64,000 nt of DNA from Rachicladosporium sp. CCFEE 5018 (GCA_002077045.2 KZ111152.1:230113-294112); one strand, 5' to 3'; positions 38,154-50,194 are shown, numbered from the stretch's first letter. Notes: a model not told the origin generated them from the sequence alone. A program made the numbers and translations.

Positions 38154-38893
38154 CTAGTCATGGAACTTCCTGTTCTCGTTCTCGCCAAACAGCGTCGTGC
38201 GGATCGAAGGCAGCGCGTCCGTCTCAAGCAGCTTCAAGCGCTCCTCAAGCGTATTGTTGATATCGATCTTGCCCGTGCCGTTGAGAATGATCACACCGCC
38301 AGCCCTGCAACAATTCAATTAGCACACCACACATGAATCCGGTAACAAGACAGTACTCACGATCCCTCGGGCACAAACTCCTTCTCATCCACATGCACCT
38401 TAACCTCCTTCCCCTTCATGCCCTTCTTATACTGCCCCTCCGCCTCCTTACTAGCCTTCTTAACCAACTCCACATCCCCCTTCCGACACCTCACCGAAAT
38501 CTTCTCCTCCCCAAGCGCATAAGCGCCCTCAAGCACCAACCCCTTCACCAGCCCCGTTTCCTTCCCTTTCTTCCCCAGCCCCTCCCTCGCCTGCTCAAAA
38601 AGCCTATCTAGCAACTCCTGCCTAGCACCCAAAACCTTCAATCGTTGACGGTTTGCGAGCGTGGACTTGGTGATCTGCTGCGACATGCCGGCCTGAGAGC
38701 GCTTTTTCGCGAATTCGGCGTCTATGCGTTGCGTTTCGGAGCGGACTAGACGGGACTTCTCGATGGAGAATTCTTCGTCGGCTTTTAGCTGGATTTCGCG
38801 GTGTTTTTCTAGGGCTTCTTGGCGGATGAAGGCGGTCATTTTCTTCAGCTCTGTCGAGACCTGAGAGTCCGACAGTGCATGTTGCTGTGACAT
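38154..38893 (-). CDS. VMA4: V-type ATPase subunit E (hap B)
   Basis: Exons 38893-38361 and 38304-38154; 227 aa, the usual length. The long N-terminal helix (ALSDSQVSTELKKMTAFIRQ, EALEKHREIQLKADEEFSIEK) is typical of the E subunit, which with subunit G forms the peripheral stalks tying the V1 head to the membrane sector. The C-terminal globular part ends AGGVIILNGTGKIDINNTL and then ERLKLLETDALPSIRTTLFG. V-ATPase acidifies vacuole and Golgi. The 56-nt intron is canonical (GTGAGT...TTGCAG). The gene is divergent from the NIPA-like transporter across 560 bases. Confidence 0.9.
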
Positions 38894-39453
38894 CGTGGGT
38901 GGTAGTATTGAGGTGTGGGGGAGGGTGTGTGCGGGGGCCTAGACGGCGGTGAGAGCGGTGGAGTGGAGTATTGGGTAAAGGGTTGGGAGTGGTGGTGGTG
39001 TTGTGCAGATGGTATGCAAGTGGTGCCTGGATTGGAGTCGCTGATGTCAATGGGAGCTGGAGCTGTCAAGCTTGGGTTGCTTTTGGGGTGTCTCGTTACG
39101 TGATTTGAATGCGGGGGGGACCAAGCGACGTTATGGAGACTTCGAGACCGAATGCGGTCAACGTCGTCACCGACACCATCATCTTGAAGCGAGACGCTCA
39201 GGTACTGTTCACGTGAACACAATTGTGGCCATTCGGCGGTCAGCGCAAACAAACCGCTCTTTCTCTACTTTTGCTACATTCATTGGCGCCCCTGCCTTTA
39301 TTCCTCCCCTTCGCTACTAGACGGAACTCCGCTCGTTGTACCTTACATACGCCAAGGCGCAGCTACGATGGCCCCAACAGATCGATAGCCACACCCTCTA
39401 CCCTACACTCCCTCCACCACCTGAGCGCTCTCGAGCGCCGCTCACTCCTCGCC
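38894..39453. promoter_or_regulatory. Divergent promoter VMA4 / NIPA-like (hap B)
   Basis: About 560 bases serving two divergent genes. Nearly identical to hap A 51120-51668 except for a short insertion containing a 12-bp palindrome. Confidence 0.5.
39207..39218. promoter_or_regulatory. 12-bp perfect palindrome with CACGTG core, hap B only
   Basis: GTTCACGTGAAC equals its own reverse complement and contains an E-box (CACGTG), the type of site bound by bHLH factors such as Pho4 or Cbf1. Hap A has only CACC between the same flanking bases (about 51433). Binding is inference. Confidence 0.4.
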
Positions 39454-41010
39454 ATGGCCTCCAGCGACTGGGGCGCCGGCTCCACCGTCGCCCTCGGCAT
39501 CGTCGTCGGCCTCCTCTCCACAGCAATCCAATCCATCGGCCTGACCCTCCAGCGCAAATCCCACATGCTCGAGGACTCAAACCCACACGTTCCCTCCCGG
39601 CGCGCACCCTTCCGCCGCCGCCGCTGGCAAATAGGCATGTTCCTGTTCCTCATAGCGAACATCGTCGGCTCGACGATCCAGATTACGACATTGCCGTTAC
39701 CGCTGTTGAGTACGCTGCAGGCGTCCGGGTTGGTGTTCAATTCAATCATGGCGAGCTTGATCTTGAAGGAGCAGTGGACTTGGAGGACTGTGCTTGGGAC
39801 TGTGCTTGTGGCGGGGGGCGCGGTGTTGATTAGTCTGTTCTCTGCGCTGCCGGAGCCGAGTCATAATCTAGGGCAGTTGTTGGAGTTGTTGAGGCAGAGG
39901 GGGTTCTTGGTGTGGTTTGTGCTGTCGCTGGTGTTTGTGCTGGCGGTGTTGGTGGTGGATTTCTCGCTGAGGCATGTGTTGGCTGTGCATCGGAGGGAAT
40001 CGCCGAGAATATTGCTCCTTCGCGGGATGGCGTATGGGATGTTGTCGGGAATCCTGTCGGCGCATGCGTTACTGTTGGCGAAGAGTGCGGTGGAGCTGAT
40101 TGTGAGGAGTCTGGCGGACAAGAACAACCAATTCCGGCACTACCAGAGCTGGATGCTTGTACTCGCGTTTCTGGTGCTGGCGCTCACACAGCTTTACTAC
40201 CTACATCTTGGACTCAAGCTCGTTTCGACAAGCGTGCTCTACCCGTTCGTCTTCTGCATCTACAACCTGGTCGCGATCCTGGACGGACTGATCTACTTCC
40301 GACAAATGGACACGCTGCCACCTCTGCACGCAGGTCTGATCGGCGTCGGCACCGTCATCCTACTCTCTGGTGTACTAGCTCTCAGCTGGCGTCTCGACGA
40401 CACGCCCACAGGTGACGAGAACTCTGACACGGGTCACTACAAGCACCAGATGGGCAAGTCCGAGATCCCTCAAACAGTGCTGGCACCCGGCATGGGCTTC
40501 GTTGGTGAGCCCTCGGAGTCAGACGGCACAAGTTCTGCGGCGTTAACAGATGAGGAGACAGCAGTCGAGGACATCGCAAGCGAACGCAGTCTGCTTCTAC
40601 CCGCTGTAGGACGGCGCCATGGCTCCGCGACAAGCGCGCAGTCTCACGGCCACCGCAGGCGGAAGCGTGCCTCTACCCTCAAAGACATCCTGCACATGTG
40701 GGAAGAGGACGAGGATGCGGACGATATACTGCCAGCCTATGGCGCAATTCCATCCCGACCACTCTCTGCGGGAGCGTCTCGCCGTCGACAATCTGGTGCA
40801 GACTTACTGGACAGAGCCAACGACGCTGAAGATGAGAGCAGTCTTCCTGAAGGCTTCGCAAGAGCCGAGACTATGCCTGTTGGACGGAAACGGCAAAGGA
40901 GACATAGTCATCAGGGTCAAGGGAGCGCATTGTTCAGTGACATGTTGAAGAGGGAGTGGTGGCGCAGTCGGAGGAAGGAGAAGGATGGGGATGGTGAGGC
41001 AGACGGGTAG
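39454..41010 (+). CDS. NIPA-like magnesium transporter (hap B)
   Basis: 518 aa from the ATG shared with hap A; an open frame upstream has no support from alignment. About nine hydrophobic segments fill residues 10-330, beginning GSTVALGIVVGLLSTAIQSI, then LVFNSIMASLILKEQW, LKLVSTSVLYPFVFCIYN and LIYFRQMDTLPP, the signature of the NIPA/DUF803 branch of the drug/metabolite transporter superfamily. Animal members carry Mg2+; the fungal substrate is inferred. Residues 335-518 form a long acidic and Arg-rich cytosolic tail. Single exon. Confidence 0.8.
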   Translation: MASSDWGAGSTVALGIVVGLLSTAIQSIGLTLQRKSHMLEDSNPHVPSRRAPFRRRRWQIGMFLFLIANIVGSTIQITTLPLPLLSTLQASGLVFNSIMASLILKEQWTWRTVLGTVLVAGGAVLISLFSALPEPSHNLGQLLELLRQRGFLVWFVLSLVFVLAVLVVDFSLRHVLAVHRRESPRILLLRGMAYGMLSGILSAHALLLAKSAVELIVRSLADKNNQFRHYQSWMLVLAFLVLALTQLYYLHLGLKLVSTSVLYPFVFCIYNLVAILDGLIYFRQMDTLPPLHAGLIGVGTVILLSGVLALSWRLDDTPTGDENSDTGHYKHQMGKSEIPQTVLAPGMGFVGEPSESDGTSSAALTDEETAVEDIASERSLLLPAVGRRHGSATSAQSHGHRRRKRASTLKDILHMWEEDEDADDILPAYGAIPSRPLSAGASRRRQSGADLLDRANDAEDESSLPEGFARAETMPVGRKRQRRHSHQGQGSALFSDMLKREWWRSRRKEKDGDGEADG

Positions 41011-41205
41011 TAAAGAGCTATTCTGTATGCACTGACTTCCCAATTTTGGTAGGTTTTCACACCTAGCGCAAGAGGTAAGTCTGAAAGCTTCTCGCCTTTT
41101 CGCTGTCGACCGGCCAGTGCGTCGCCCGACAGAATTGATAGAGATCTGTTCAAAGCAGCAAATCATTCGTCCGCAGCTTCGAACGACAACCCGCAAGCCT
41201 GTCGT

Positions 41206-41999
41206 CTACCACGCAGTATAGCCACCGTCGATCACGAGATGACTGCCAGTCATGAACGAGCTTGCATCACTCAGCATAAAAAGCACTGCGCCACGATACT
41301 CTTCGGGTCTCGACAGCCGACCCATCATATTACCCTCCTCCCACAGCTTCTTGAGATGCGGTTCATCTTCGAAGTTTTTCTCAACCATCTGCGCCCGACA
41401 TCAGTAAGCGCGCACACACGCCAGACTCGGAAATCGACGTACCGGCGTCAATATGTTGCCCGGACAAAGCATATTCACTCTAATCGCCCTTCCGTCCATC
41501 ACCTTGCCCCACTCCATCGCTAGACTGCGGCCGAGCTGGACCACCGCGGCTTTACTGGAATTGTAGACGCTCGAGCGCAGGCCTTTGTTGGCTATAGGTC
41601 CACTCATAGAGCCGATCAGCACCATGGACCCGGGACACTTGTACTTGATCATCTCGCGCGCGCAGGCGACGGCCGAGAGGTACACGCCGCCGTAGTTGAT
41701 ATTCATCATCTGCGCTTCAAGTCAGCGCCGAATCACACTAGACCTTACGCCACGAGCAGATGAAAGCAGCTGCTCACCTCTGTGATCTTCTCAGCCGGAT
41801 ACTCCAAAGCATCGCACACATACTGCACCCCTGCCGCCGCCACCAAGCCATCCAGTCGCTTCCGCTCTGCAGCGATACTCGCCACTGCTTCGTTCAGCTC
41901 GGCCGCATGCTGCACATCCACTCTACGGTACTGCAGAGAGCCTACGCCGAACTGTGAAACGCGGTCCTGCGTTTGGTAGAAGTCTTCAGCTGGCGCAGG
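41206..41999 (-). CDS. Short-chain dehydrogenase, 5' part missing at contig end (hap B)
   Basis: Exons 41999-41778 (partial), 41709-41443 and 41388-41206. The cofactor motif and N-terminus are absent because contig 2 stops at 41999. The catalytic region is present: LIGSMSG (Ser), VYNSSKAAVVQLGRSLAMEW (YxxxK), and a VIDGGYTAW end. The remaining exons correspond one-to-one with hap A 53379-54280. The last ~250 bases before the gap show no difference from hap A, which explains why the assembler stopped here. Confidence 0.8.
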
Positions 42000-42099
42000 N
42001 NNNNNNNNNNNNNNNNNNNNNNNNNNNNNNNNNNNNNNNNNNNNNNNNNNNNNNNNNNNNNNNNNNNNNNNNNNNNNNNNNNNNNNNNNNNNNNNNNNN
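42000..42099. other. Assembly gap, 100 N
   Basis: A run of exactly 100 N, the conventional size for a gap of unknown length. It joins an SDR fragment on one side to the middle of a flippase tail on the other, with no biological continuity. Confidence 0.99.
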
Positions 42100-45000
42100 C
42101 TTTCTCGTGGAGTATGGAATGGCTCTGTGATGGCCGGGGTGAGCGGCGTGCCGGCGTGGGTTGTTGAGGACACGGGCGGGAAGGCGCGGTCAATGCGGTC
42201 GAGGCTGTCGTTGCGGTGGTTCGTGTAGTCTGTTCCATCGCTGCCGTTGTTCGAGCGCGGGTTGTGGGTTGTGGCTGTAGCTGCTACGGAAGGGGGGTAG
42301 ATGGGCCGCATGTCTTCGCTCATGGTCTGTACATGCAAGTCACGCTTCTGCTTCTCCTTGTTGGCGTCTTTGGGAAGCGGTTTGGAGACCTCGGAAGACG
42401 ATGTGGACTCGGCCTTAGGCACTATGCTGGTAGCGGAGACTTTTGTCGGGTCGACGTCTCGAAGGTAGTCGAATTTGCCTTGTCGAATCTGTTCGCGAAC
42501 GATGTCGACGTCGCGGGGGAAGTAGATCTTTTGGATTGCTTTGCTGGCGAAGCGAGGGAGGAGGCAGAGGATGATGATGAGAAAGGTTGCGGCCCAAAAT
42601 GAGAGTGAGCCGAGGACTTGGTTGCCAGTGCCGTAGAAGGTGAAACTGGCCGTGAACGATGTGTAGACACCAGTCCAGAAGAACACCAACAGCATGGAGA
42701 TAGTGCTGATCAACACCATGAACCAGTCCCATCGGTATGTGTTCAACAGGATGTATGCATTGACGACAACCACGGCTGGACATGCGATGTACGTGCCCAC
42801 ACGCTTGTAATCGTTGACTTGCCGTCCATTCTCGGTATTGAAAGTCGCCGGCTCGAAAAGCAAGTACACGAAGAAGAAGCAGAGCAAGCTCTGGTACAGT
42901 CCATCGACCATGTACGTCCAGAACTTGATCTGTGTCCACTCCTTTCGCTCGATACCACGGCGGTAGAGTTGCGGCACTGCGACGGAGACCTTGTCGTCCA
43001 CGTCCTGATCCAGGATACCCATGAAGATGATGGGTAGCGAAGTGAAGGCCAGGTTGTACAAGAGAATGTAGCTGTAGTCGAAGGCGTACGAGCAATCAAA
43101 GTTAGTGAAGATCTGGTACCAGAAGAGAGCGAATGTCCAGACGATGTTCTGTGTCACAGAGTCAGCATCATCCAACAAGGCATCACTCTATCGGCACAAC
43201 TCACCTTGTAAAAGAAGTTGGCGATAGTCTCCGCCAATCTCCTATAACTCCACCGTCCATGCACAAGCACCAGCCGTGTCAAGAATCGGAACTGCCCAAT
43301 GGCATAATCTGAGCTCATCACAGCCTGTCGCCCCTCCTCACCAGCAATACCCACGCCTACATGCGCCTCTTGAATCATGGCCACGTCGTTCGCTCCGTCA
43401 CCGATAGCAAGCGTCATGACATCCAAGCTGTTCTTCACAAGCCGTACCACGGCAGCCTTCTGCGCAGGCGAGACACGACAGCACAGCACTGATCTGCACT
43501 CCTTGCATAGCAACAAGAACTTCTGTCGTATCCGGTCGTCGAGGCACAACTTGAGCGAGTCGCCATCCACGACGAGGGCGTGCGTAGGATCTGGTGGTTC
43601 GTGGTTCTTCTTGGCAGCCTTTAGCTCTGCGTCAGAGCCAGTCTTGTTGAAGACAGCAAGATGGCGGTCTAGTTCTCGCTCTGCTGCATCGACACTCTCT
43701 TCTTCAATCTGCAGAAGGATGAGATCCATGTCGTTGTCGAGCAGATTGCAGGAGAAGCCGATGTTGATGGCGGTCTCAACTTTGTCACCAGTAAGCACCC
43801 AGAGTTTGATTCCAGCCTGTGCCAGCAGCGCAATCGCGTCCGGCACGCCATCTTGCAGTCTGTCCTCGATGGCAGTCCCGCCAAGTAAAGTCAGCTCCCG
43901 CTCAATAGCATCCGAGACTACCTCAAGCTTCTCCTCACGATCCTGCACTGCAGCAGCTGCAAGATCATGGTCAATGTTCCACTTCTGATACTCTTCCTCG
44001 CCAAGCTCACGCTGTGCAATACACAGCGTTCGCAGACCTTCTCGCGCGAACATCTCAAGATGCTCAGCAGTCGACCTCCGCAGATCCAATTGCTCGCCTC
44101 GCTTGAGACGCGAGTAGATGATGCTGTCGGCGCCTTTGCAGAAGAGGACGATCTTGCCGTCGGGCATTCGCAGGATGGCACTCATACGCTTGCGTGTGGA
44201 GTTGAACTCGAGAGTATTCAGCACGGTGTACTCGCGCTCGACACCGAGGTAGTTGATGATAATGCCCTCGTTGGATCGGCCCATGACAGTGAAGCCCACG
44301 TCTCTCGCCGTTGCGACAAGTGCTGCCTCGTCAGGTGATTGTGCCTTGAACTCGATTCGAGGAGGATCACCAGGCGTCCGCTCTGTTATAACAGTATGAC
44401 ACAGCGCGAGGGCGAGCATGAAACGCTCATTCGCCGCCTTCTGCTCCTCCCCAGACTCTCCAGAGATGTCGCGGACGAAGTCAGGTGCTACAAAGGTAAG
44501 CTCGTCGTCTCGGAGGTAAGGATTGTCATAAATCTGCCGAATGCTCTTTAGCATCTCCACACAGTCGTGCGCGATCTGCTCCCTCGCACGGGCACCCTCG
44601 ACTTCGACATCAATACCCTGCCGCTTCTGCATGCCGGCTTGCGCCTCTGTGTATGCTTCACCATAGGGTATGCCATTGATGGTACACTTCTTGAACTCCA
44701 TGACGTTCTGCGTCAGCGTACCAGTCTTGTCGGAAAAGATGTACTCAATCTGACCAACATCATCGGAAATATTCCAAGACTTCGGTGTGCAAGGGTAGTC
44801 CAGCTTCTCGTAGTACATGAAAGCGTCGCTGTAGATGAAGAAAGCCTGCGCTGTCCGAATGATCTCCAACGAGATGTAGAGTGAGATGGGCACCAAGTTC
44901 TGGAACAAAATGACAGCGGCCCAGAATGTGATGAAGCCATTGAGTGCAGGCGTGCCACCGTATGAGCCGAACTCGAAATAGTCCAGAGATTCATTCCCAC

Positions 45001-46695
45001 GACCCCAAGTCGTACCTTGTACCAATGCAGCGATTAAACACATGAAGAATAGGATAATGAAGTTGTAGAGGACGTTCCAGTTGAGGTCTTTCGAGATCTG
45101 TGCGCGTTTCGACGGTGTGATGCCGGAGTTGATCATGATCTTCGTCTCCTCGCCAGTGAACACCACGATACCGACGATCCAGTCCGTGTTCCGGAGTGTA
45201 CAACCTCGAAGAAGCATGTTGTTGATGCCTACCGGCTCAGCCATAGTCCTCGGTGGCTCATGCGGACTGCTCGAATCATGCTGGTCCCACCGCACAACAC
45301 CCGAGTAAGCGTACAAATTAGCGTGTGGAGGCTCGCTCTCCAGTCTGAAGTTCGTCCGTTCGCAGTCTCGCGCTCGTCGTACCTTTCGGCCAGTGTGTAG
45401 TGCCTGCCGCACTTTCAAATTTGTCTCGCCGTCTAGATTCTTCGTCTCCACGTAACAGGCGCCATCAGCATCGCTGGTTGACAGCACGATGATGTCCGCT
45501 GGAATCTCCTCCTCGTTGTACAAACGAACAAAGTCTCCCACCTGCACACTCTTCCAGTAGTCCCGCTTGAAGCGCGCCGTTTCCTTAGCTTCAAGATTGG
45601 GATCTATCAAGCTGCCGTAGAATCGCTTTGCCACAGCGGCCTTGACAGATGTTGGTCGATCGGCGGAAGGCACTTGTAATGACTGACTCAACCCTCCTGT
45701 TTCCGTGTGATCGTTCTGCAGATCTTCCCTCTCGGAATATGCGTCCACTACAGCGGCTGCTTCGCCAGATCGGACTTGCCCAGGTGTAGGCGACGGCACT
45801 GGCGTCATCTCGACATCTCCATTTGCATTCTCCGCTGCAGGCTCATCGTCGAAGGCTTGCGAGAAGACACTGTACCTCCGCGACTCATTGTCTACAGGCG
45901 CGTCTAAAGCTCGGTCTTTGCCCTCGGTCCCGTTCTTCTTCTTCTTTTTCGAATGTATCCATTGCGATACACTCAAGATCGCCCTCGAACACGCCTTCTT
46001 GACTCGTCTCCACGGGTTGATATATTCGTCTGCAGTATTGACGTTATCCCAGTCAACCAGCCTGTGCACCGGCGCATTGTTAAGCTCGTTGTCCAGATTG
46101 CTTCTCCGCCAGTCTTCTATCGCATCCTTGACAGCTGTGATGACGACAATAACGATTAGCGGTACTGCAGACAGTCCAGGATTCGTTGCGCCGAAGATAG
46201 GGAATGCCTAGCACATATCGGTCAGCCCGTCTCCTCGAACCGCACTGCAGAAAGTCTCCTTACCGAAAGAATGATAATGAACAAGAAATACACGTTGGCA
46301 ACATTGTGAAACTGCAACCACAGATTCTTGGGCACAAAGCTGAGCGCAGTGTACTTCGCGGTCCGGATCTTGTTCCTCTTGTAAGACACCAGCGGCCGAC
46401 CCTCCTCGTCCTTCGCATTTGCAGGCAGCGGCTGATTGAAGTACACCGTCCGTCCTATCTCAGACTCTGGTACATCTTTCTCCTCATCTTCCCCCTGATG
46501 CACTCCGTTCGCGGAACCCGCAGACTCGCGCTTCTTCTCGGCCTGAGATAATCGATTGGCGTGGCGATTGAAAATGGACTTTCGCTTCGCTAAGCCTCCC
46601 TTGCCAGTTACGCGCTGAGTAGCCCATCTTATGCGCTTTACGGGGTTCGAGACTTGAGTGCCGCCAGGTTCTGCATGGGAGGAGAATTCCACCAT
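42100..46695 (-). CDS. Dnf-type P4-ATPase phospholipid flippase, 3' end cut by gap (hap A)
   Basis: Exons 46695-46264, 46207-43205 and 43148-42100. The same motifs as the complete hap B copy (FSDKTGTLTQN, VLTGDKVETAINIG, GDGANDVAMI) and the same splice phases. The frame is intact up to the contig start. Its missing tail is supplied by 15190-15739, with a 333-nt overlap, which would give a product close in length to hap B. The second intron is the most diverged part between haplotypes; the coding sequence differs only by scattered, mainly synonymous changes. Confidence 0.9.
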
Positions 46696-48001
46696 GGCTG
46701 TTGTCGTGCCAGGGGGTTGAGATGGTGTCTCATGCGGCGAGACACGGCCGTGTGAGGCAGGCTTGCCTGTTAGAGGAGGCGGATGCTATCGGGTATTGAC
46801 GTTCATGTGGGGTGTTGTCGCGTCGACGTTGGCGATTGTTTGCTAGCGATGGATGTCGGTAGTGAGAGACGATGTCAGGTTCGGCGGAGGATGCAGTGAG
46901 AGTCAGCGATTGAAAGGCGGCGTAGTCAGCTGCGCGAAGCAGTTTGGCGTTGCTGATGGATGATGGGCCAGGATGCAGCTAGGCACTCGGATGCTCGCGG
47001 TGCACCAATGCAGACTCGTGAATGCGAGGGTGTGAGCGCAAACAAATGCGGGATTGATCGAGACTCGTGGTGTAAATGAGATTGGCGCGGATACAATCAC
47101 TGGTCGCGACGGGTGTGATGCTGAGCAAGTGTCATCCACAATAGCGACGCTGACTTTGGGTTGCACCACCATGTGCCTGCCTCCGCCGCCGCTTCCACTC
47201 TCTGGCCCTTCGCGTTCCAGCAGAGGCCCTAGCGCCCTTCTGCTTATGCAGCATCTCGTTTCCGCTTTCCGTCTTACGAGACTAACTATGTACCCAATGT
47301 CATTCGCCTGATACGACTGCGCACACTGGAGTAGACATCTAGCTTGCATCTCTCGTGCGCTCCGAGATCTCTGCCCGTCGTGCGAGTATTTTCGCGCGAC
47401 ACTGAGAGCATGGCAGACAGATGGATCTGGTGCAAGTGTGTACAAATGTCAAAAGGATCGCCCGGCACTCCGAGTCCCGAGACGCCTTCAAGCCGTGGCT
47501 CCACAAGCACGAGAAAGTCTCCCTCGGTGGAGCATGATTCCATCGTCCGTAGTCGCAACGTCTGCCACATCGCCGTAAGCCACTTGACATCGTTTACGAA
47601 CAATCGAAAAGAACAGTGCCCACACTACACAGACAAGATGGCCTGATTGCGAGAGATTGGACGCCAAGTACAGTAGATGCTTGCCACATGCGCAGCGAAG
47701 GGGGGCCTTGTTTGCGGACTTCATCCTCTGACTGCTTCCCACCGGTCCCAGTGTCGTGAGAACCACTTTCGCAGTACCGGTGTTATCGCCCACAACGCCT
47801 CGAAGACTTCGAGCGGTCGTCGGCTTCGCCCCCTTTACATATACATGAAGGCTTGATAGCTTGCGGCAAGTTTGGACACAACTTTGGGAAGCGGCGTTGC
47901 TTTCGCGTTTCACAGCTTGTCTTGGCACTTTTCCACCTCGCGTCTCCACGCGATTGACACATGCCGGAGCAGCGATTTTGCTGACGAGCTTGCAGCCGAC
48001 T
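46696..48001. promoter_or_regulatory. 1.3-kb divergent region flippase / PIP-box gene (hap A)
   Basis: Collinear with hap B 34481-35779. No convincing gene is seen. Presumed promoters and leaders of two divergent genes. Confidence 0.5.
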
Positions 48002-50194
48002 ATGGCACCAGGCAAAGCCATCACAGACTTCTTCAAACCATACACAATACCGAAAAGTCGCAGACCTGACTATGAGATCGAGGAGGAGATCGTGGTCGCT
48101 ACGCCCAGACAGCTTCCACCAACGAAAGCACGAAACGCCAACGAAGCCCAAAATGCGCCTCCGTCCACCAGCTCTGCCCTGAGATCTATGGCCTCCATCT
48201 CTTCACAGTCGACACCTACACAAACCCGCACGCTCCAAGCAGTCGAGATACCATGGCCTCCACGAGCAACGATTCCTCCCGTGCCCCAAGCTCTTGCTGC
48301 CACCAAACTCAACACGTCCTTCTCCTCCGCGCTCTCGAGTGCTCCGCATAGTTCGCAGAGCTCCAGCAGGCGGATCGTCAAGAACGGTGTACCCGCAGTC
48401 ACAAACTCAGACTCAGCCAGCGTCTCTTCCTCCAGCGAAGATGAGCTTGCCGACTTCGACACGCTCTTCCCTGCGAAGCGGCGGAAGCTCACGCCTCCAG
48501 GCCGGAAGGTTACGAACCCGATAGATGTTGCTAGTAGTAGTGGCGCGTCTCTTCGGACGAGTACGCGGCTTACTGGGAAGAGGACTGCAAGACAGTACCG
48601 GAGTGCATACAGACCGCCTTCGCCGCCGCCGACTGTGACGTACAAGCATAGCTTGCGCAAGATTGTGAATCACAACCAGAAGCAGGCGGAGAGCCAGGCG
48701 AAGATCGCGAAGGCCGAAGCTGAGGTTCAAGATGAGGACGGGCAGGATGCGGTGGCTGAAAAGGCTGAGGCAGAAGATGGGAGTGCCAGTGCGATTGCAG
48801 CTGCATTCACGAATACTTCAGAGGACTATGAGAGGATGAAGGCTGCGATTGAAAGGACGGAGGCGATGAAGGCGGAGGAGACGTTCTTTTACTTCCGAGG
48901 GGAAGCATCAGTCTGTCCTGGAGAAGCAGAGCCATACGACTTCAGCGTCGTGGACGACGGGTTTGACTTTCTCGAGGCTGAATCCGTACTAAAGGCTGCT
49001 TGCACTACAGGCTTCCTCGCCTCTCTAGCATCGAAACGACCATTACCAGATCGCCTCGTAGGCTGGATGCAGCGCGCGCTACTTGTGGAGAAGTCAGAAG
49101 AACTCTGCGTAGCTTATGTTGCAGTCCTTGCGGCTGCCACGAGGCACTCAGTCAACAGCCATGAAAACAAAACCATTCTCATCTTAGCCAGCTTAGGCGC
49201 AGACTTTCGGAGCCAGGAGAAGGCAGCGAGTGGCCTTCCTCCGAATCTGAAGCATCTATTATTGGCGATGACTGTTGTCACTCGGTCACGAGCCTGTGAC
49301 CTGGAGAGTGACATGGCAGAACTGGCTAGCTTGGTGATGCTCAACAACGATGAGCATGTACGATCAGACCTCGACCTTCAGATCGTAGTCGAGAACACTA
49401 TGCAAGCGCTGCTACTCTCGATTGGCGACTCGACCCGTCCAGCGCTATCGCAGCAGGATCCCACGCTTGGATCCGACTTCTGGACGCCTCTACTGCGAGC
49501 GGTCATCGATGAGAGCAAACTATCTCGCCACATGCTTGCGCGTGCAATATCGAGTCTTCCAGCAACAATGCCTGGGCTCGCCTACTTCCGCCGCAGCCTA
49601 GCCCTGCACATTCTCCTTGGAGTGGCAGCCGACGAGAGCATCTCCCATATCAGCCCGGATACAGGCGTACGTCTGCTCGTAAGGCTCAAGCGCGCACCCG
49701 AATTCGCCATCTCGGAGCGCACAGACTATACACTTCTGCTCTCCTTGACTTCACTTCTCGACATCGCGATCGATGCCGGTTTCTCTGACTTCGCCTTCCT
49801 CAGGACTGCGCAGCTTGAACCACTGACCGCTTCTGCGTCGTCCAATGCGCTCTTCTCCTCTACCGCAAAGCCTACTTCACCTGCAGAGCAGGCGTTCAAC
49901 GCCCAGGTCGACGCCTTTGCAGCTCAGCTCACGCAAATGAAGAGTCGTATTCGCGATGCAGGCACAAGCCACTTGAAGCGCACGGAAGCTAAGAGTGCGC
50001 TTGAGAGGCTAGTGGTGAGGCTGGAGTATGCTGTGCGAAATCGGCCGAAGTCGAGGAAAGGAGTGTTTGACAAAAAAAGTAACGCTGGTATGGGTATGGG
50101 CATGGAGGCGTTCCTCAAGAGCGCCGGGAAGGGAGCTAATGTAGTGAACGAGAATCTCGTTGGTGGTGCTGTCGAAGACGAGGATGCTTCGTAG
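48002..50194 (+). CDS. PIP-box-bearing helical protein, intact (hap A)
   Basis: 730 aa from ATG 48002. The extreme N-terminus, GKAITDFFKP, resembles a PCNA-interacting (PIP) box lacking the leading Gln. Residues ~20-250 are Ser/Pro-rich and disordered, with an acidic DELADFD patch and basic KRRKL. The rest is helix-rich (repeated ALLVEKSEELCVAYVAVLAA-like helices) and ends with SHLKRTEAKSALERLVVRLE. The layout suggests a nuclear replication or repair scaffold; an Nse6/SLF2-like SMC5/6 loader is one possibility, but I do not recognise the family firmly. The hap B allele has a stop at codon 168. Confidence 0.6.
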   Translation: MAPGKAITDFFKPYTIPKSRRPDYEIEEEIVVATPRQLPPTKARNANEAQNAPPSTSSALRSMASISSQSTPTQTRTLQAVEIPWPPRATIPPVPQALAATKLNTSFSSALSSAPHSSQSSSRRIVKNGVPAVTNSDSASVSSSSEDELADFDTLFPAKRRKLTPPGRKVTNPIDVASSSGASLRTSTRLTGKRTARQYRSAYRPPSPPPTVTYKHSLRKIVNHNQKQAESQAKIAKAEAEVQDEDGQDAVAEKAEAEDGSASAIAAAFTNTSEDYERMKAAIERTEAMKAEETFFYFRGEASVCPGEAEPYDFSVVDDGFDFLEAESVLKAACTTGFLASLASKRPLPDRLVGWMQRALLVEKSEELCVAYVAVLAAATRHSVNSHENKTILILASLGADFRSQEKAASGLPPNLKHLLLAMTVVTRSRACDLESDMAELASLVMLNNDEHVRSDLDLQIVVENTMQALLLSIGDSTRPALSQQDPTLGSDFWTPLLRAVIDESKLSRHMLARAISSLPATMPGLAYFRRSLALHILLGVAADESISHISPDTGVRLLVRLKRAPEFAISERTDYTLLLSLTSLLDIAIDAGFSDFAFLRTAQLEPLTASASSNALFSSTAKPTSPAEQAFNAQVDAFAAQLTQMKSRIRDAGTSHLKRTEAKSALERLVVRLEYAVRNRPKSRKGVFDKKSNAGMGMGMEAFLKSAGKGANVVNENLVGGAVEDEDAS

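Noticed and set aside
15750..41999. A genuine recent segmental tandem duplication
   Set aside because: Both junctions are N runs, the missing parts are complementary, and contig ends coincide with the edges of identical stretches. Haplotype misplacement explains this more simply, though only long reads can settle it.
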